Below are positions 6,765 through 15,648 of a DNA stretch of 27,293 bases, piece by piece. The position numbers were made by a program, and so were the translations under genes. Source of the stretch: Methanobacteriota archaeon (GTDB lineage: Archaea > Halobacteriota > Methanosarcinia > Methanosarcinales > Methanoperedenaceae); contig JAHIFK010000174.1 in NCBI GenBank assembly GCA_018900975.1, positions 1 to 27,293 on the forward strand, in the 5' to 3' direction. Below the pieces are notes generated by a model. The model ran no database searches. It saw only the letters and a program-made list of their open reading frames with translations, and was not told where the DNA came from. Position 1 is the stretch's first letter, and each line of letters starts with the position of its first letter.

Positions 6765-9101
6765 ATGAGAATAGGAATATTTCTCTGTGCATGCAGGGGA
6801 GTCATAAGTAATGTTATAGATGTAAGTGAATTGGGACGAAAATTTAACACCGTGGAAGACATTGTTTTTACAAAGACATACGATGCGATGTGCGCAGGTG
6901 AAGAACGGGACGACATTATCGCAGAGGCGAAAAAGAACAATCTTGATGGTGTGGTGCTTGCAGGATGTTCCCCTAAAAAGTTTGAATCCATGTCCAACAT
7001 TAGTACCTTTTTAAAAGATATTGAGGGTGCGGGGATAAACCCGAGCAAACTTGGCTATGCGAACCTGAAAGAGCAGATAGCACTTCCATACCGTTCGGAA
7101 GTAAAGAATGCTAATAGCATTGCAGATCTTGAGATTGAAGTCGCACTGCGAAAGATAAAATCCACCTGCAATGTAACTTTTCAAGAGAAAATACCTGATA
7201 GATCCGTCATAGTTATCGGGTCAGGACCTGCAGGTTCATCAGCAGCTCTTAAGCTTGCCAACCAGGGATTCAAAGTGACCGTAGTAGAGAAAAAAGCTGC
7301 AATAGGCGGGCCACAGTTAAGACACAGCAAAGCGTTCCCTAAACATGATTTCTCACAATGTATCCTGACTCCGCTTTTTGTAGAAGTGGCATTGCATCCG
7401 AATATTAATGTTATGACACAGGCAGAAGTCATCGATGTGTCGGGACGTGTGGGAAATTATAATGTCATGATAAAGCAGACACCCCGATATATTGATCAAA
7501 AGAGTTGTACAGCTTGCGGCGCATGCATAAAGGCATGTCCTGTGTCAATGGAAAATGAATACGATCATGGATTAACAACTCGAAAGGTCATCTACATGCC
7601 ATTTGGCGAAGCTTTTCCAAGAAATTACCTTATCGATCCAAAAAAGATCGATTATTGCAGAAATGAATGTAAAAAACCATGTATTAATGCGTGCCCAAAC
7701 GGCGCAATTGACCTGACAGAGGTATCAAAGGATATTGAGATTGAAACAGGTGGAGTTATCGTTGCGATGGGGGCGAGTCTATACAAACCGACAGAATTTG
7801 GCTATGAAAACACTCCCGACGTGCTGACCCTTGCCGAATACGGGCGCATCCTGGCGCCTGATGGGATATATGGGGGGAAAATCCTGCGCCCATCCGATAA
7901 AAAGCCGCCGGAAACGATCGGATTTGTGGGTTGTGTAGGTTCAAAAGACCCCGAAAAGCATGCTTATTGCTCAAGATACTGCTGTATGGCTTTAGCCACT
8001 GCGGTTCAGGAAACACATGAGAAACTTCCGGATTCAAAAATATACGTGTTTTACAGGGACTTTTACCCTGTAGGAAAAAATGGTGAACAGTATATACAAT
8101 CCATAATTCAAATGGATAAAGTTGAAACAATAAGAGCTATACCCGTGCGAAGGGAAACAAGTGAAGGAATGATCCTTGATGCCATGGTGGATGGGGAATC
8201 ACTTGCCGTGCCACTTGATATGCTGGTGCTGGCTACAGCAATTGTTCCGAATGATCAGACTGAGAATATGCGAACGACACTTGATATCGATATCGATGAA
8301 GACGGCTTCTTTAGGGAGCTAAACCCCATGACAGCAAATGTGAATACCACGGATGAAGGGATGTTCATTTGTGGCTCATGCTCAGGTCCAAAGACTATCA
8401 GTGAATCTATAAACGAAGGGGCGGCAGCAGCAGCATCAGTTGCCATGGTTTTGTGGCAGGATAGTCTCAAACATGAGATATTTGTATCCATGGTGGATGA
8501 AGATCTTTGCGGGGGCTGCGGGACATGCGTCAAGACCTGTATGTTCCATGCTTCCAGCATGAACAAAGAAAAAAATGTATCACAGATAGATATCATGCGC
8601 TGCAAAGGATGCGGGAACTGTGTCACAGCCTGCCCTTCCGGTGCAAGAGACCTGCTATTGTACCCGAATAATTATTTCAAGGAGGCCATTGAAACTTTCA
8701 GCACATACGACCCGGCAGGTCCCAAAATACTGGCATTGCTATGCAGTGGCAGTTCTTATGAGTGCGCAGACCAGGCCGGACTTTCAGGATTAAAATATCC
8801 AGCCAATGTAGTATCCATACGTGTTCCCTGCGCAGGAAGGGTCAATGTCCAGCATGTTCTCTATGCATTTGAGAAAGGCTTTGACGGGGTCCTTATTGGC
8901 GACTGCCACCACGGCAACTGCCACTTCATTGTGGGCAATACAGATATGGAACGGCGCATCAGCCTGTTCAGGGAAGTTCTAAGGAGCCGCAGGATAGATG
9001 ATGACCGATTAAGGATCGAGTCTATGTCACCCAACGATGGTAAAAAATACGCAAATGTTGTTCAGAAGTTTGTTGATGACCTTATAAAGATGGAGGCATG
9101 A
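6765..9101 (+). CDS. hdrA: HdrA-like flavoprotein fused to an MvhD-like domain
   Basis: 778 residues, longer than stand-alone HdrA (about 650). The order is an N-terminal cysteine region (C8, C10, AGCSPKK), the FAD-binding GSGPAG at 152, and Fe-S motifs CTACGACIKACP (from 248) and CRNECKKPCINACP (about 298). A ferredoxin pair follows (CGGCGTC from 582, CKGCGNC from 613). From about residue 655 there is an MvhD-like domain with CAGRV and CHHGNCH. HdrA is the flavin bifurcation site in methanogen Hdr-Mvh complexes, and MvhD links it to the hydrogenase. Fusion to MvhD and direct overlap with mvhG imply that electrons pass between H2 and the HdrA flavin/ferredoxin. Neither HdrB nor HdrC is encoded nearby. 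In the MvhD part, the usual CCNWC-type start is replaced (see findings). Confidence 0.93.
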   Translation: MRIGIFLCACRGVISNVIDVSELGRKFNTVEDIVFTKTYDAMCAGEERDDIIAEAKKNNLDGVVLAGCSPKKFESMSNISTFLKDIEGAGINPSKLGYANLKEQIALPYRSEVKNANSIADLEIEVALRKIKSTCNVTFQEKIPDRSVIVIGSGPAGSSAALKLANQGFKVTVVEKKAAIGGPQLRHSKAFPKHDFSQCILTPLFVEVALHPNINVMTQAEVIDVSGRVGNYNVMIKQTPRYIDQKSCTACGACIKACPVSMENEYDHGLTTRKVIYMPFGEAFPRNYLIDPKKIDYCRNECKKPCINACPNGAIDLTEVSKDIEIETGGVIVAMGASLYKPTEFGYENTPDVLTLAEYGRILAPDGIYGGKILRPSDKKPPETIGFVGCVGSKDPEKHAYCSRYCCMALATAVQETHEKLPDSKIYVFYRDFYPVGKNGEQYIQSIIQMDKVETIRAIPVRRETSEGMILDAMVDGESLAVPLDMLVLATAIVPNDQTENMRTTLDIDIDEDGFFRELNPMTANVNTTDEGMFICGSCSGPKTISESINEGAAAAASVAMVLWQDSLKHEIFVSMVDEDLCGGCGTCVKTCMFHASSMNKEKNVSQIDIMRCKGCGNCVTACPSGARDLLLYPNNYFKEAIETFSTYDPAGPKILALLCSGSSYECADQAGLSGLKYPANVVSIRVPCAGRVNVQHVLYAFEKGFDGVLIGDCHHGNCHFIVGNTDMERRISLFREVLRSRRIDDDRLRIESMSPNDGKKYANVVQKFVDDLIKMEA

Positions 9102-9103
9102 TC

Positions 9104-10042
9104 ATGACTGATGCAGAAAATACCAAAAAGACCGACACATTGACGACATGCATGCAAAGCTGTTCCGGATGCCAGATATCAATACTTGACCTGCATGAAG
9201 AGATCCTGGACGTACTTAACCTCATCAATCTAAAGTATGCGCCTGTAATAATGGATGTGAAAGTTATCCCAAAAGTCACAGTAGCACTGGTTGCAGGCGC
9301 TGTTGCGAACAGTGATAACGAAGAAAAACTCAAGGAAATCAGGAAAAAATCGGATATACTGATAGCGCTGGGCTCTTGCGCAGCATTCGGGGGCATCGCA
9401 GGTATGCGCAATCTCAATACACTTGATGAGACGCTTACGCGGGGTTATGTCAAAACGGAAAGTACAGTAGATGGTAAAATTCCCCGGGGCAAGGACATAC
9501 CGCGATTGCTTGAAAACGTCAAACCGCTTAATAAAGTCGTAAAAGTGGATTTTATCATACCGGGCTGTCCGCCAACCTCTGCATCGATAAAAAATACGAT
9601 CGTTTCATTATTATCAGGCCAGGAACTTAAACCTTCACAAAAGAACCTGTGCAATGATTGTCCCAGGGAACAGAAAGATCTATTGGTGCCAAAAAGGGAG
9701 TTCATTACTGATATGGTGTATGCGCCTTGCGAACTTGAAACCATTGACCCTGAGAAATGCTTCCTTGAGCAGGGCGTGATATGCATGGGCCCTGCAACGC
9801 TTGAAGGATGCGGTTCCCGCTGCATGAAAGCCAATATGCCCTGCCGCGGATGCATGGGTCCATCGCCCAATGCAATGGAACAGGGATGCGAAATAATAAA
9901 TGCCCTTTCATCAATTATCCCGGCAGGTGCGATCATGTTCCAGGACGATATCGTAGGAACGGGGTACCGCTATACAATGGCTTCATCCATCTACCCGCAT
10001 ATATCAAAAGCTAAAAGTAAAAAGGTGAGCATGGGGGAATGA
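9104..10042 (+). CDS. mvhG: [NiFe]-hydrogenase small subunit, MvhG-like
   Basis: 312 residues from ATG 9104, preferred because GGAGG at 9092-9096 is seven bases upstream; the ATG at 9098 overlaps the hdrA stop but leaves only one base of spacing. The N-terminal CMQSCSGCQIS, then LGSCAAFGG and IPGCPPT, supply the proximal [4Fe-4S] cluster. A C-terminal cysteine-rich block (CNDCPREQ, CELETIDPEKC, CMGPATLEGCGSRC, CRGCMGP) supplies two more. No twin-arginine signal or membrane tail is present, so the enzyme is cytoplasmic, as expected for group 3 hydrogenases. It would relay electrons between the MvhA Ni-Fe site and the MvhD part of the HdrA fusion. Confidence 0.93.
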   Translation: MTDAENTKKTDTLTTCMQSCSGCQISILDLHEEILDVLNLINLKYAPVIMDVKVIPKVTVALVAGAVANSDNEEKLKEIRKKSDILIALGSCAAFGGIAGMRNLNTLDETLTRGYVKTESTVDGKIPRGKDIPRLLENVKPLNKVVKVDFIIPGCPPTSASIKNTIVSLLSGQELKPSQKNLCNDCPREQKDLLVPKREFITDMVYAPCELETIDPEKCFLEQGVICMGPATLEGCGSRCMKANMPCRGCMGPSPNAMEQGCEIINALSSIIPAGAIMFQDDIVGTGYRYTMASSIYPHISKAKSKKVSMGE

Positions 10043-10044
10043 AA

Positions 10045-11457
10045 ATGAACAAAACAATCAATATTGAGCCAATATCGCGTTTAGAAGGGCATGCAAAAGT
10101 GAGTGTGAACCTTAACGAAAACGGGGATGTTGTGGATGCAAAGCTTCATGTGCTTGAGTTCCGGGGATTTGAAAAATTCATGGAAGGAAGGATGATATGG
10201 GAAGCGCCAAGGATAACCACGCAGATATGCGGCATATGCCCTGTAAGTCACCACCTTGCAGCAGCAAAAGCCTGTGATGACCTGTTCGGCGTGGAAATTC
10301 CCGAAACCGGTATGAAACTGAGGGAACTTATGCAGATGTCACAGTACATTCATTCCCATTCGCTTCATTTCTTCGCACTTGCAGCGCCTGATTTCGTTTT
10401 TGGTCCAGATGCCGATCCAGCTGTTCGCAATTTACTGGGCGTGATCGATGCTAATCCCGAACTTGCAAAAAAGGCAATAACCCTTCGAAAAATGGGTCAG
10501 ACAATGATCGAGCGCGTGGGTGGAAAGGCAATACACCCCGTGACCGCAATACCCGGGGGAATGAGTAAACCGCTCTCAAAAGAAGATAGGGAACAGATGC
10601 TAAAAGATGCAAAAACAGCAGTAGAACTCTCTACACTTGCTCTTGATGTTGGAAAAGAAATTTTTGAAAAATACAGGGATTTAATACCAAAATTTGCCGC
10701 TATAAAGACAAAGCACATGGGATTGACTAATAAGGGTGCGCTGGAACTCTATGACGGCATGCTCAAGATAAATGATATTAATGGAGGCAACCTCATTGAG
10801 TTTGATCCACGAAATTATCTTGAACATATCGCCGAACATGTGAATGATTGGAGTTATATGAAGTTTCCGTATTACAGGCAAATGGGTTATCCGGACGGGA
10901 TATTCCGGGTCGGGCCATTAAGCAGGATGAACGTAGCTGACAGGATCAGCACAGACCTTGCGAATACGGAAATGAAAGAGTTCAAGAGGGCATTCGGCGC
11001 TTTCCCTCAATACACGCTCCTGTATCATCATGCCCGACTTATCGAACTTCTTTACGCATCTGAGCGGGCATTTGAATTGCTGAGTGATGAATCCATAACA
11101 GATGAAAGAGTCAGGGTTCCTGTTGAACGTGTTGAAGGCGAAGGAGTTGGTGTTATTGAAGCTCCACGCGGTACACTTTTCCATCACTATAAGACAGACT
11201 CATCAGGAAAGATCACAATGGCAAACCTCATTGTGGCAACCGCGGGGAACAACCATGCAATGAACCTGAGCATTGCCGATGTAGCAAAGGGTTTCATCAA
11301 GAATGGCAAGTTCACGGAAGGGATCCTCAACAGGGTTGAGATGGCATTGCGCGCATATGACCCGTGTCTCTCATGCGCCACCCATGCCATGGGGCAGATG
11401 CCATTAGAGCTCGAACTTCGAATGCAAGAATGTGTGCTTGATACGGTAAGAAGGTGA
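10045..11457 (+). CDS. mvhA: [NiFe]-hydrogenase large subunit, MvhA-like
   Basis: 470 residues from ATG 10045, which has a GGGGG ribosome-binding site seven bases upstream; an ATG at 10039 overlaps the mvhG stop. Numbering from 10039, the Ni-Fe ligands are in CGICPVSHH (C64, C67) and DPCLSCATH (C443, C446, H449). RLEGHAKV near the N-terminus is the conserved L0-type motif. After H449 there are 23 more residues, the C-terminal peptide removed by a maturation protease once nickel is inserted. A candidate protease is encoded at 11716-12159. Both CxxC pairs are intact, so this should be a catalytically competent hydrogenase of the F420-non-reducing (group 3c) type. That subclass call rests on its partner genes. 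Confidence 0.95.
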   Translation: MNKTINIEPISRLEGHAKVSVNLNENGDVVDAKLHVLEFRGFEKFMEGRMIWEAPRITTQICGICPVSHHLAAAKACDDLFGVEIPETGMKLRELMQMSQYIHSHSLHFFALAAPDFVFGPDADPAVRNLLGVIDANPELAKKAITLRKMGQTMIERVGGKAIHPVTAIPGGMSKPLSKEDREQMLKDAKTAVELSTLALDVGKEIFEKYRDLIPKFAAIKTKHMGLTNKGALELYDGMLKINDINGGNLIEFDPRNYLEHIAEHVNDWSYMKFPYYRQMGYPDGIFRVGPLSRMNVADRISTDLANTEMKEFKRAFGAFPQYTLLYHHARLIELLYASERAFELLSDESITDERVRVPVERVEGEGVGVIEAPRGTLFHHYKTDSSGKITMANLIVATAGNNHAMNLSIADVAKGFIKNGKFTEGILNRVEMALRAYDPCLSCATHAMGQMPLELELRMQECVLDTVRR

Positions 11458-11458
11458 T

Positions 11459-11695
11459 ATGATGCAGCCGAATGAAGCCGTACTGAAGATAGAAGAAGAG
11501 ATGGGACGTACATGCGGCGCATTGAGCTCGATTATTGTCGGCAATGTGGCAACTAAACTGGGTTTAAATAAGAGGGAAATATCATCCAGAGAAGATTACT
11601 TTAAATTGATAAATGGTCTGGTTGAGCCAGCAAACAAGTTCTTAGGGAAAACGAAAGCCGAGGAGAGCATAAAAAGATGGAAGACGATGGTGTAA
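11459..11695 (+). CDS. Small protein of unknown function in the hydrogenase operon
   Basis: 78 residues, starting one base after the mvhA stop, with AAGGTGA at 11451-11457 as ribosome-binding site. ATG at 11459 or 11462 is possible, the latter having better spacing. The sequence is mostly helical in appearance (NEAVLKIEEEMGRTCGALSS, then VATKLGLNKREISSREDYFK) and ends EESIKRWKTMV. There is one cysteine, no CxxC pair and no membrane segment. I do not recognise a family. Tight coupling to mvhA suggests a role with the hydrogenase, for example as an accessory subunit or assembly factor, but nothing in the sequence proves it. Confidence 0.75.
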   Translation: MMQPNEAVLKIEEEMGRTCGALSSIIVGNVATKLGLNKREISSREDYFKLINGLVEPANKFLGKTKAEESIKRWKTMV

Positions 11696-11715
11696 AAAGT
11701 TTTCCATGCCCCATC

Positions 11716-12159
11716 TCAAGCGTAAAGGTAAGAAAGAATTGCATCCACAGCACATAATGCTGCCAGCTCCCCTTTCTTTGAAGGTTTTTCACCGAATCCG
11801 AACTCGTATCCGTGCACTCGCATCAGGCTGCACACTGGAACCCTGTATAAAGAACCTGCAAGATCCATGAGTTGCGCCAGTGTAAAAACGTGTGTTGTAA
11901 ATCCTGACGATCGGGTGGGAAAGATATTTTCAAAGATAAATTCGTTGTCTATATCAACTGCAGCATCAATAAAAATGATCTCATCATATTCCCCAAGCAA
12001 AGGTGCAAGAGCAGGGTCGATCTGGGGTAATGTCATGAAAGTAAAATTATTGTTACTACCAAGCTTTTGTTCTAGCAATGAAATTATGTACAATCCAAGA
12101 CAATCATCACTTCGTATGGAATTCCCGAATCCGATAAAACATATCTTATTATCTAACAT
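11716..12159 (-). CDS. Hydrogenase maturation protease (HyaD/HycI/FrcD family)
   Basis: A 147-residue protein with the family N-terminus FIGFGNSIRSDDCLG. Its nickel-sensing residues line up as D19, D65 (in FIDAAVD) and H90 (in FTTHVFT), compared with E16, D62 and H93 of E. coli HybD; the first ligand is Asp rather than Glu. Such enzymes cut the C-terminal peptide after the last metal-ligand motif of the large subunit, which would here release 23 residues from MvhA. It is encoded on the opposite strand, converging on the 78-residue gene and divergent from hypF. Confidence 0.9.
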   Translation of the reverse strand: MLDNKICFIGFGNSIRSDDCLGLYIISLLEQKLGSNNNFTFMTLPQIDPALAPLLGEYDEIIFIDAAVDIDNEFIFENIFPTRSSGFTTHVFTLAQLMDLAGSLYRVPVCSLMRVHGYEFGFGEKPSKKGELAALCAVDAILSYLYA

Positions 12160-12216
12160 AAATATTTTGAATATCTATACCCTTTATGAATTAATAACCT
12201 TTTATCAAGAGGAGCA
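12160..12216. promoter_or_regulatory. Divergent spacer between maturation protease and hypF
   Basis: A 57-bp AT-rich spacer. AAATATTTTG and TATCTATACC give TATA-like sequence on both strands. AAGAGGAGC directly before the hypF ATG at 12217 is a strong ribosome-binding site. No other element is seen. Confidence 0.4.
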
Positions 12217-14478
12217 ATGCCTCAATTCAAAGTAATAATCAGTGGTACTGTTCAAGGTGTGGGATTTCGTCCTTTTGTCTACAGGACTGCCAGGAAAAAC
12301 AATATCAAGGGATATATCAAGAATTCAGGGAATAGCGTGGAACTATTGCTTGACGGTGATGAGTTTGAAATCAGGAATTTTCTGGATATTATTAAAAAAG
12401 ATGGTCCGCCGCTATCCAGGATATTGAATATTGAAATATTTCCATCTAATGAAAAAAAATTCGGTGATTTTTTAATATTAAAAAGTGAAAAACAGGGAAG
12501 TTCCGATTCAATAATCCCTCCCGATGTTACCATATGCGACGCATGTTTGAATGATGTCTTTGATAGGACGAACAGGCGATACCAGTATCCTTTCACGGTA
12601 TGCACTGACTGTGGTCCGCGTTTCACCATTATCGGATCACTTCCTTACGACAGGGAAAATACCGCCATGTCCGAATTCAATATGTGTGAAAGATGCAGGA
12701 AAGAATATCTTGATCCTGTTGACAGGAGATTTCGTGCAGAACCGATCTCCTGCCCTGACTGCGGACCTCATTATAATTTATACAGGGGAAGTGAGAATAC
12801 TTTTTCAAAAAATCCTGTAAGAGATGCTGCGCAAGCTCTGGATGCCGGGAAAATCCTGGCAATAAAAGGGATCGGAGGCACTCATCTCGTGACAGGAACG
12901 GGCTATGATGAGGCAATATTAAGAATGCGAAAGATCCTGAAGCGACCATGGAAACCTTTTGCCATCATGGCAAGAAACATGGCGCATGCCCATAAGATAG
13001 CGTTTATTTCCGAAAAGGAAGAGCACCTTCTTACTTCAATCGAAAGGCCCATTCTGCTTCTTTCGAAAAGAAATAGCACTTGCGATAAAATTTCTCCAGG
13101 TTTGGACACTGTTGGCATAATGCTGCCATATTCGGGTTTGCACCATCTTTTATTCCATGCCTCAAAAGAGCCAGCCCTGGTTATGACCTCGGCAAATCCA
13201 CCTGGTGAACCCATGGCAATAAATACCGGGGAAATTCTTTCTTTGGCTGCTGATTTTTCATTTATCCATAATCGGGAGATCAAGAACCGATGTGATGATT
13301 CTGTGATAAAAATTATAAACAATAGTCCAATATTTATAAGGAGGTCGCGTGGTTTCGTACCCACCCCCATTGAGGTAATGGACGTACATGGAACCGTACT
13401 GTCCCTGGGCGCAGAACTTGATGTTACAGCCTGCGTCCTGAAAAAAGATAAGGCTTTTCTAACACAGTATATTGGTAATACTACCAAATTCAGGACGCTT
13501 GAATATCTTGAATCTGCAGTACATAATCTCATGGAATTGACAGGTGTGGAAAAAGTCAATGCGGTTGCTGTGGATAAACATCCATCCTTCAACACCTCTG
13601 TCCTGGGTGAGGAATTGAGCCGGAAATTTGATGCTCCCCTCGTAAAATGCCAGCATCATTTTGCCCATGCGGCTTCCCTCCAGGTAGAGAGAAGCATAGA
13701 AAGAATGGTGTGCATTACGGCTGACGGTGTGGGATTTGGAAACGATGGGACTTCCTGGGGAGGTGAGATAATCCTTGTTGATAATGGTTTTGAGCGCGCC
13801 GGTCATCTTATACCTCAATTGATGCCAGGCGGTGATCTGGCAGCCCGGTATCCGGCACGGATGGCTGCCGGGATATTGTCCAAAAAGTTCAGTCAAGGTG
13901 AGCTTTCAAAAATCTTCATGCCTTATTTTGGAAAAAAAGAGCTGGATATTATTTTAAAGCAGATAGAAACCAGGTTCAATTCACCGCTTACATCAAGCAC
14001 GGGAAGGATACTGGATGCGGTCGCTGCACTTCTTGGAGTGTGCATGGAAAGGACATATGAAGGTGAACCTGCCATGAAGCTTGAAGCTTTTTCTCGAAAA
14101 GGCAGGGATGTCATTGAAATGCCTGTCCGGATAGAAAAAACGGACGGAAAATATATATTTGATACGACAGGGCTTATTCAGGCAGTTTATCTCGCAAGAG
14201 ATGAACAGAGGCTTCCTGATATCGCAGCTTCTGCCCAGAGCGCTGTTGCAGCGGGATTATGTGAAATGGCAATGAAAGTGGCGCAGGATAAACAAATTGG
14301 AGTGATCGGTTTTTCAGGCGGGGTAGGATATAATGAAGCAATAATTCGAAAAGCAATGAATATGGCACATGAAGAGGGATTTGAATTCGTGACTCACACC
14401 AAAGTCCCATGCGGGGATGGTGGCATAAGCCTCGGGCAGGCGATGATTGGCGCAAGGATGATTAATGAAATGAATTGA
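12217..14478 (+). CDS. hypF: HypF, carbamoyltransferase for hydrogenase cyanide ligand synthesis
   Basis: 753 residues, full length for the family, with all four domains in order. An acylphosphatase domain (VQGVGFRPFVYRTA, residues 1 to about 90) comes first. A double zinc-finger region follows (CDACLND from 107, CTDCGPR, CERCRKEY, CPDCGPH). Next is a YrdC-like domain (about 200-385, with AIKGIGGTHLV and RPWKPFAIM). Last is a Kae1-like carbamoyltransferase domain (VAVDKHPSFNTS, QHHFAHAAS, GFSGGVGYNEAI). HypF makes carbamoyl adenylate from carbamoyl phosphate and ATP and loads the HypE C-terminal cysteine. The gene has a strong ribosome-binding site, stands alone on its strand and converges on hypB. 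Confidence 0.96.
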   Translation: MPQFKVIISGTVQGVGFRPFVYRTARKNNIKGYIKNSGNSVELLLDGDEFEIRNFLDIIKKDGPPLSRILNIEIFPSNEKKFGDFLILKSEKQGSSDSIIPPDVTICDACLNDVFDRTNRRYQYPFTVCTDCGPRFTIIGSLPYDRENTAMSEFNMCERCRKEYLDPVDRRFRAEPISCPDCGPHYNLYRGSENTFSKNPVRDAAQALDAGKILAIKGIGGTHLVTGTGYDEAILRMRKILKRPWKPFAIMARNMAHAHKIAFISEKEEHLLTSIERPILLLSKRNSTCDKISPGLDTVGIMLPYSGLHHLLFHASKEPALVMTSANPPGEPMAINTGEILSLAADFSFIHNREIKNRCDDSVIKIINNSPIFIRRSRGFVPTPIEVMDVHGTVLSLGAELDVTACVLKKDKAFLTQYIGNTTKFRTLEYLESAVHNLMELTGVEKVNAVAVDKHPSFNTSVLGEELSRKFDAPLVKCQHHFAHAASLQVERSIERMVCITADGVGFGNDGTSWGGEIILVDNGFERAGHLIPQLMPGGDLAARYPARMAAGILSKKFSQGELSKIFMPYFGKKELDIILKQIETRFNSPLTSSTGRILDAVAALLGVCMERTYEGEPAMKLEAFSRKGRDVIEMPVRIEKTDGKYIFDTTGLIQAVYLARDEQRLPDIAASAQSAVAAGLCEMAMKVAQDKQIGVIGFSGGVGYNEAIIRKAMNMAHEEGFEFVTHTKVPCGDGGISLGQAMIGARMINEMN

Positions 14479-14486
14479 GAATTATT

Positions 14487-15176
14487 TTACTTCTTTTCTC
14501 CTATACTTTTCTTTATGAATTCTATCCAATCATTGAAACCTTCTCCATTCTTCAGGCTCATCTTCAGGACATTAATACGCGGATTGATGATACGAGCGTC
14601 ACGTACCATTTTATCAGCATCAGCATCTACAGCTTCTGCAATATCGATCTTATTTACGATTATAAGGTCTGCCGTTCTAAAAATCAAAGGATGTTTCTCA
14701 ACAATATCATCCCCTTCGCTAACGCTTACAATAACCACACGTTTATGCTCGCCAAGTTCGAAATCCGCAGGGCAGATAAGATTTCCAACATTTTCTATGA
14801 ACAATATATCCAGGCAATCAAGAGGGAGTTTTAGAAGCCCGTGTTCAACCAGATGTGCATCCAGGTGACATTCCTTTCCTGTATTTAGCCCTACAGTAGG
14901 GACACCCAGTTTCTCAAACCGTGAAGCATCAAGGCGCGCTACAACATCTCCTGCAAGAGCGCCTATCCTGTAACTCCCACCCAGTCTAAGAATAGTCTTT
15001 TCTACCAGTAATGTTTTCCCTGAGCCTATAGCGCCCATGATATTAAAAGATGTAATTCCAAATTTTTCAAGGGTATTCCGGTTGTTACATGCAAGCTTTG
15101 CATTTGCTCCCAGAACATCATAACCGATTGATATATCTTCAGTGGTATGCATATTCATCAATTGATCATAATTCAT
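14487..15176 (-). CDS. hypB: HypB, GTPase for nickel insertion
   Basis: A 229-residue SIMIBI-class GTPase with P-loop GAIGSGKT at 48-55 and a NKID guanine-specificity motif near the C-terminus. The intersubunit metal site is conserved: C103-H104 (KECHLD) and C135 (NLICPAD), equivalent to the Cys-His/Cys site known in archaeal HypB. The N-terminus lacks a histidine-rich nickel-storage stretch. HypB with HypA delivers nickel to the large subunit after the iron centre is in place. The gene is divergent from hypA across 49 bp, so the nickel pair is probably co-regulated. Confidence 0.95.
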   Translation of the reverse strand: MNYDQLMNMHTTEDISIGYDVLGANAKLACNNRNTLEKFGITSFNIMGAIGSGKTLLVEKTILRLGGSYRIGALAGDVVARLDASRFEKLGVPTVGLNTGKECHLDAHLVEHGLLKLPLDCLDILFIENVGNLICPADFELGEHKRVVIVSVSEGDDIVEKHPLIFRTADLIIVNKIDIAEAVDADADKMVRDARIINPRINVLKMSLKNGEGFNDWIEFIKKSIGEKK

Positions 15177-15225
15177 AAATAATTATTGGTCTGAAATACA
15201 TATAGAAAATGAATGAGTGAAATAA

Positions 15226-15591
15226 ATGCATGAGATATCGATTGCAGGTGCAATTATCGACGCCGTGCTTGATGCCGCGGGAAAAAATAATGCCAGGAAG
15301 GTAAATCAGGTATATCTTGAAATTGGAGAACTGACCGCGCTAAATCCTGACCAGTTGAAATTTATCTTTGAAACAATTACAGCAGGGACTGTGGCAGAGG
15401 GAGCAATGTTTGACATCAGGGTCATCAAACTTTCTATAACCTGCAAGAAATGCTCGTATAACGGCCCGATAGAATTATCTGAAAAAATGCATTTTTTCGT
15501 GCCAGTAATAAAATGTCCGCAATGCGATGGATCGGATGTGAAAATTATGGCAGGACGGGAATGTTGCGTCAAGAAAATAAATATATCATGA
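15226..15591 (+). CDS. hypA: HypA, nickel-binding hydrogenase maturation factor
   Basis: 121 residues starting MHEISIAGAI, so the nickel-binding His2 of the MHE motif is present. The zinc site is the pair CKKC (C73, C76) and CPQC (C97, C100). Length and order are typical of HypA. It hands nickel to the large subunit together with HypB, encoded divergently 49 bp away. There is no strong ribosome-binding site. It converges on the alpha/beta hydrolase gene. Confidence 0.95.
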   Translation: MHEISIAGAIIDAVLDAAGKNNARKVNQVYLEIGELTALNPDQLKFIFETITAGTVAEGAMFDIRVIKLSITCKKCSYNGPIELSEKMHFFVPVIKCPQCDGSDVKIMAGRECCVKKINIS

Positions 15592-15648
15592 AAAATATTT
15601 TAGACAGAAACATGAAAACAAAAAAGATTGGGAAATTCAGGCCATATC

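Noticed and set aside
6765..11457. Possible selenocysteine in HdrA or hydrogenase subunits
   Set aside because: Some methanogens use in-frame TGA in these proteins, but all metal-ligand positions here are TGC/TGT and no internal TGA is needed.
12903..13595. Long minus-strand open frame inside hypF
   Set aside because: It lies within an intact, well-conserved HypF; the peptide is low in recognisable structure and is explained as a shadow frame.
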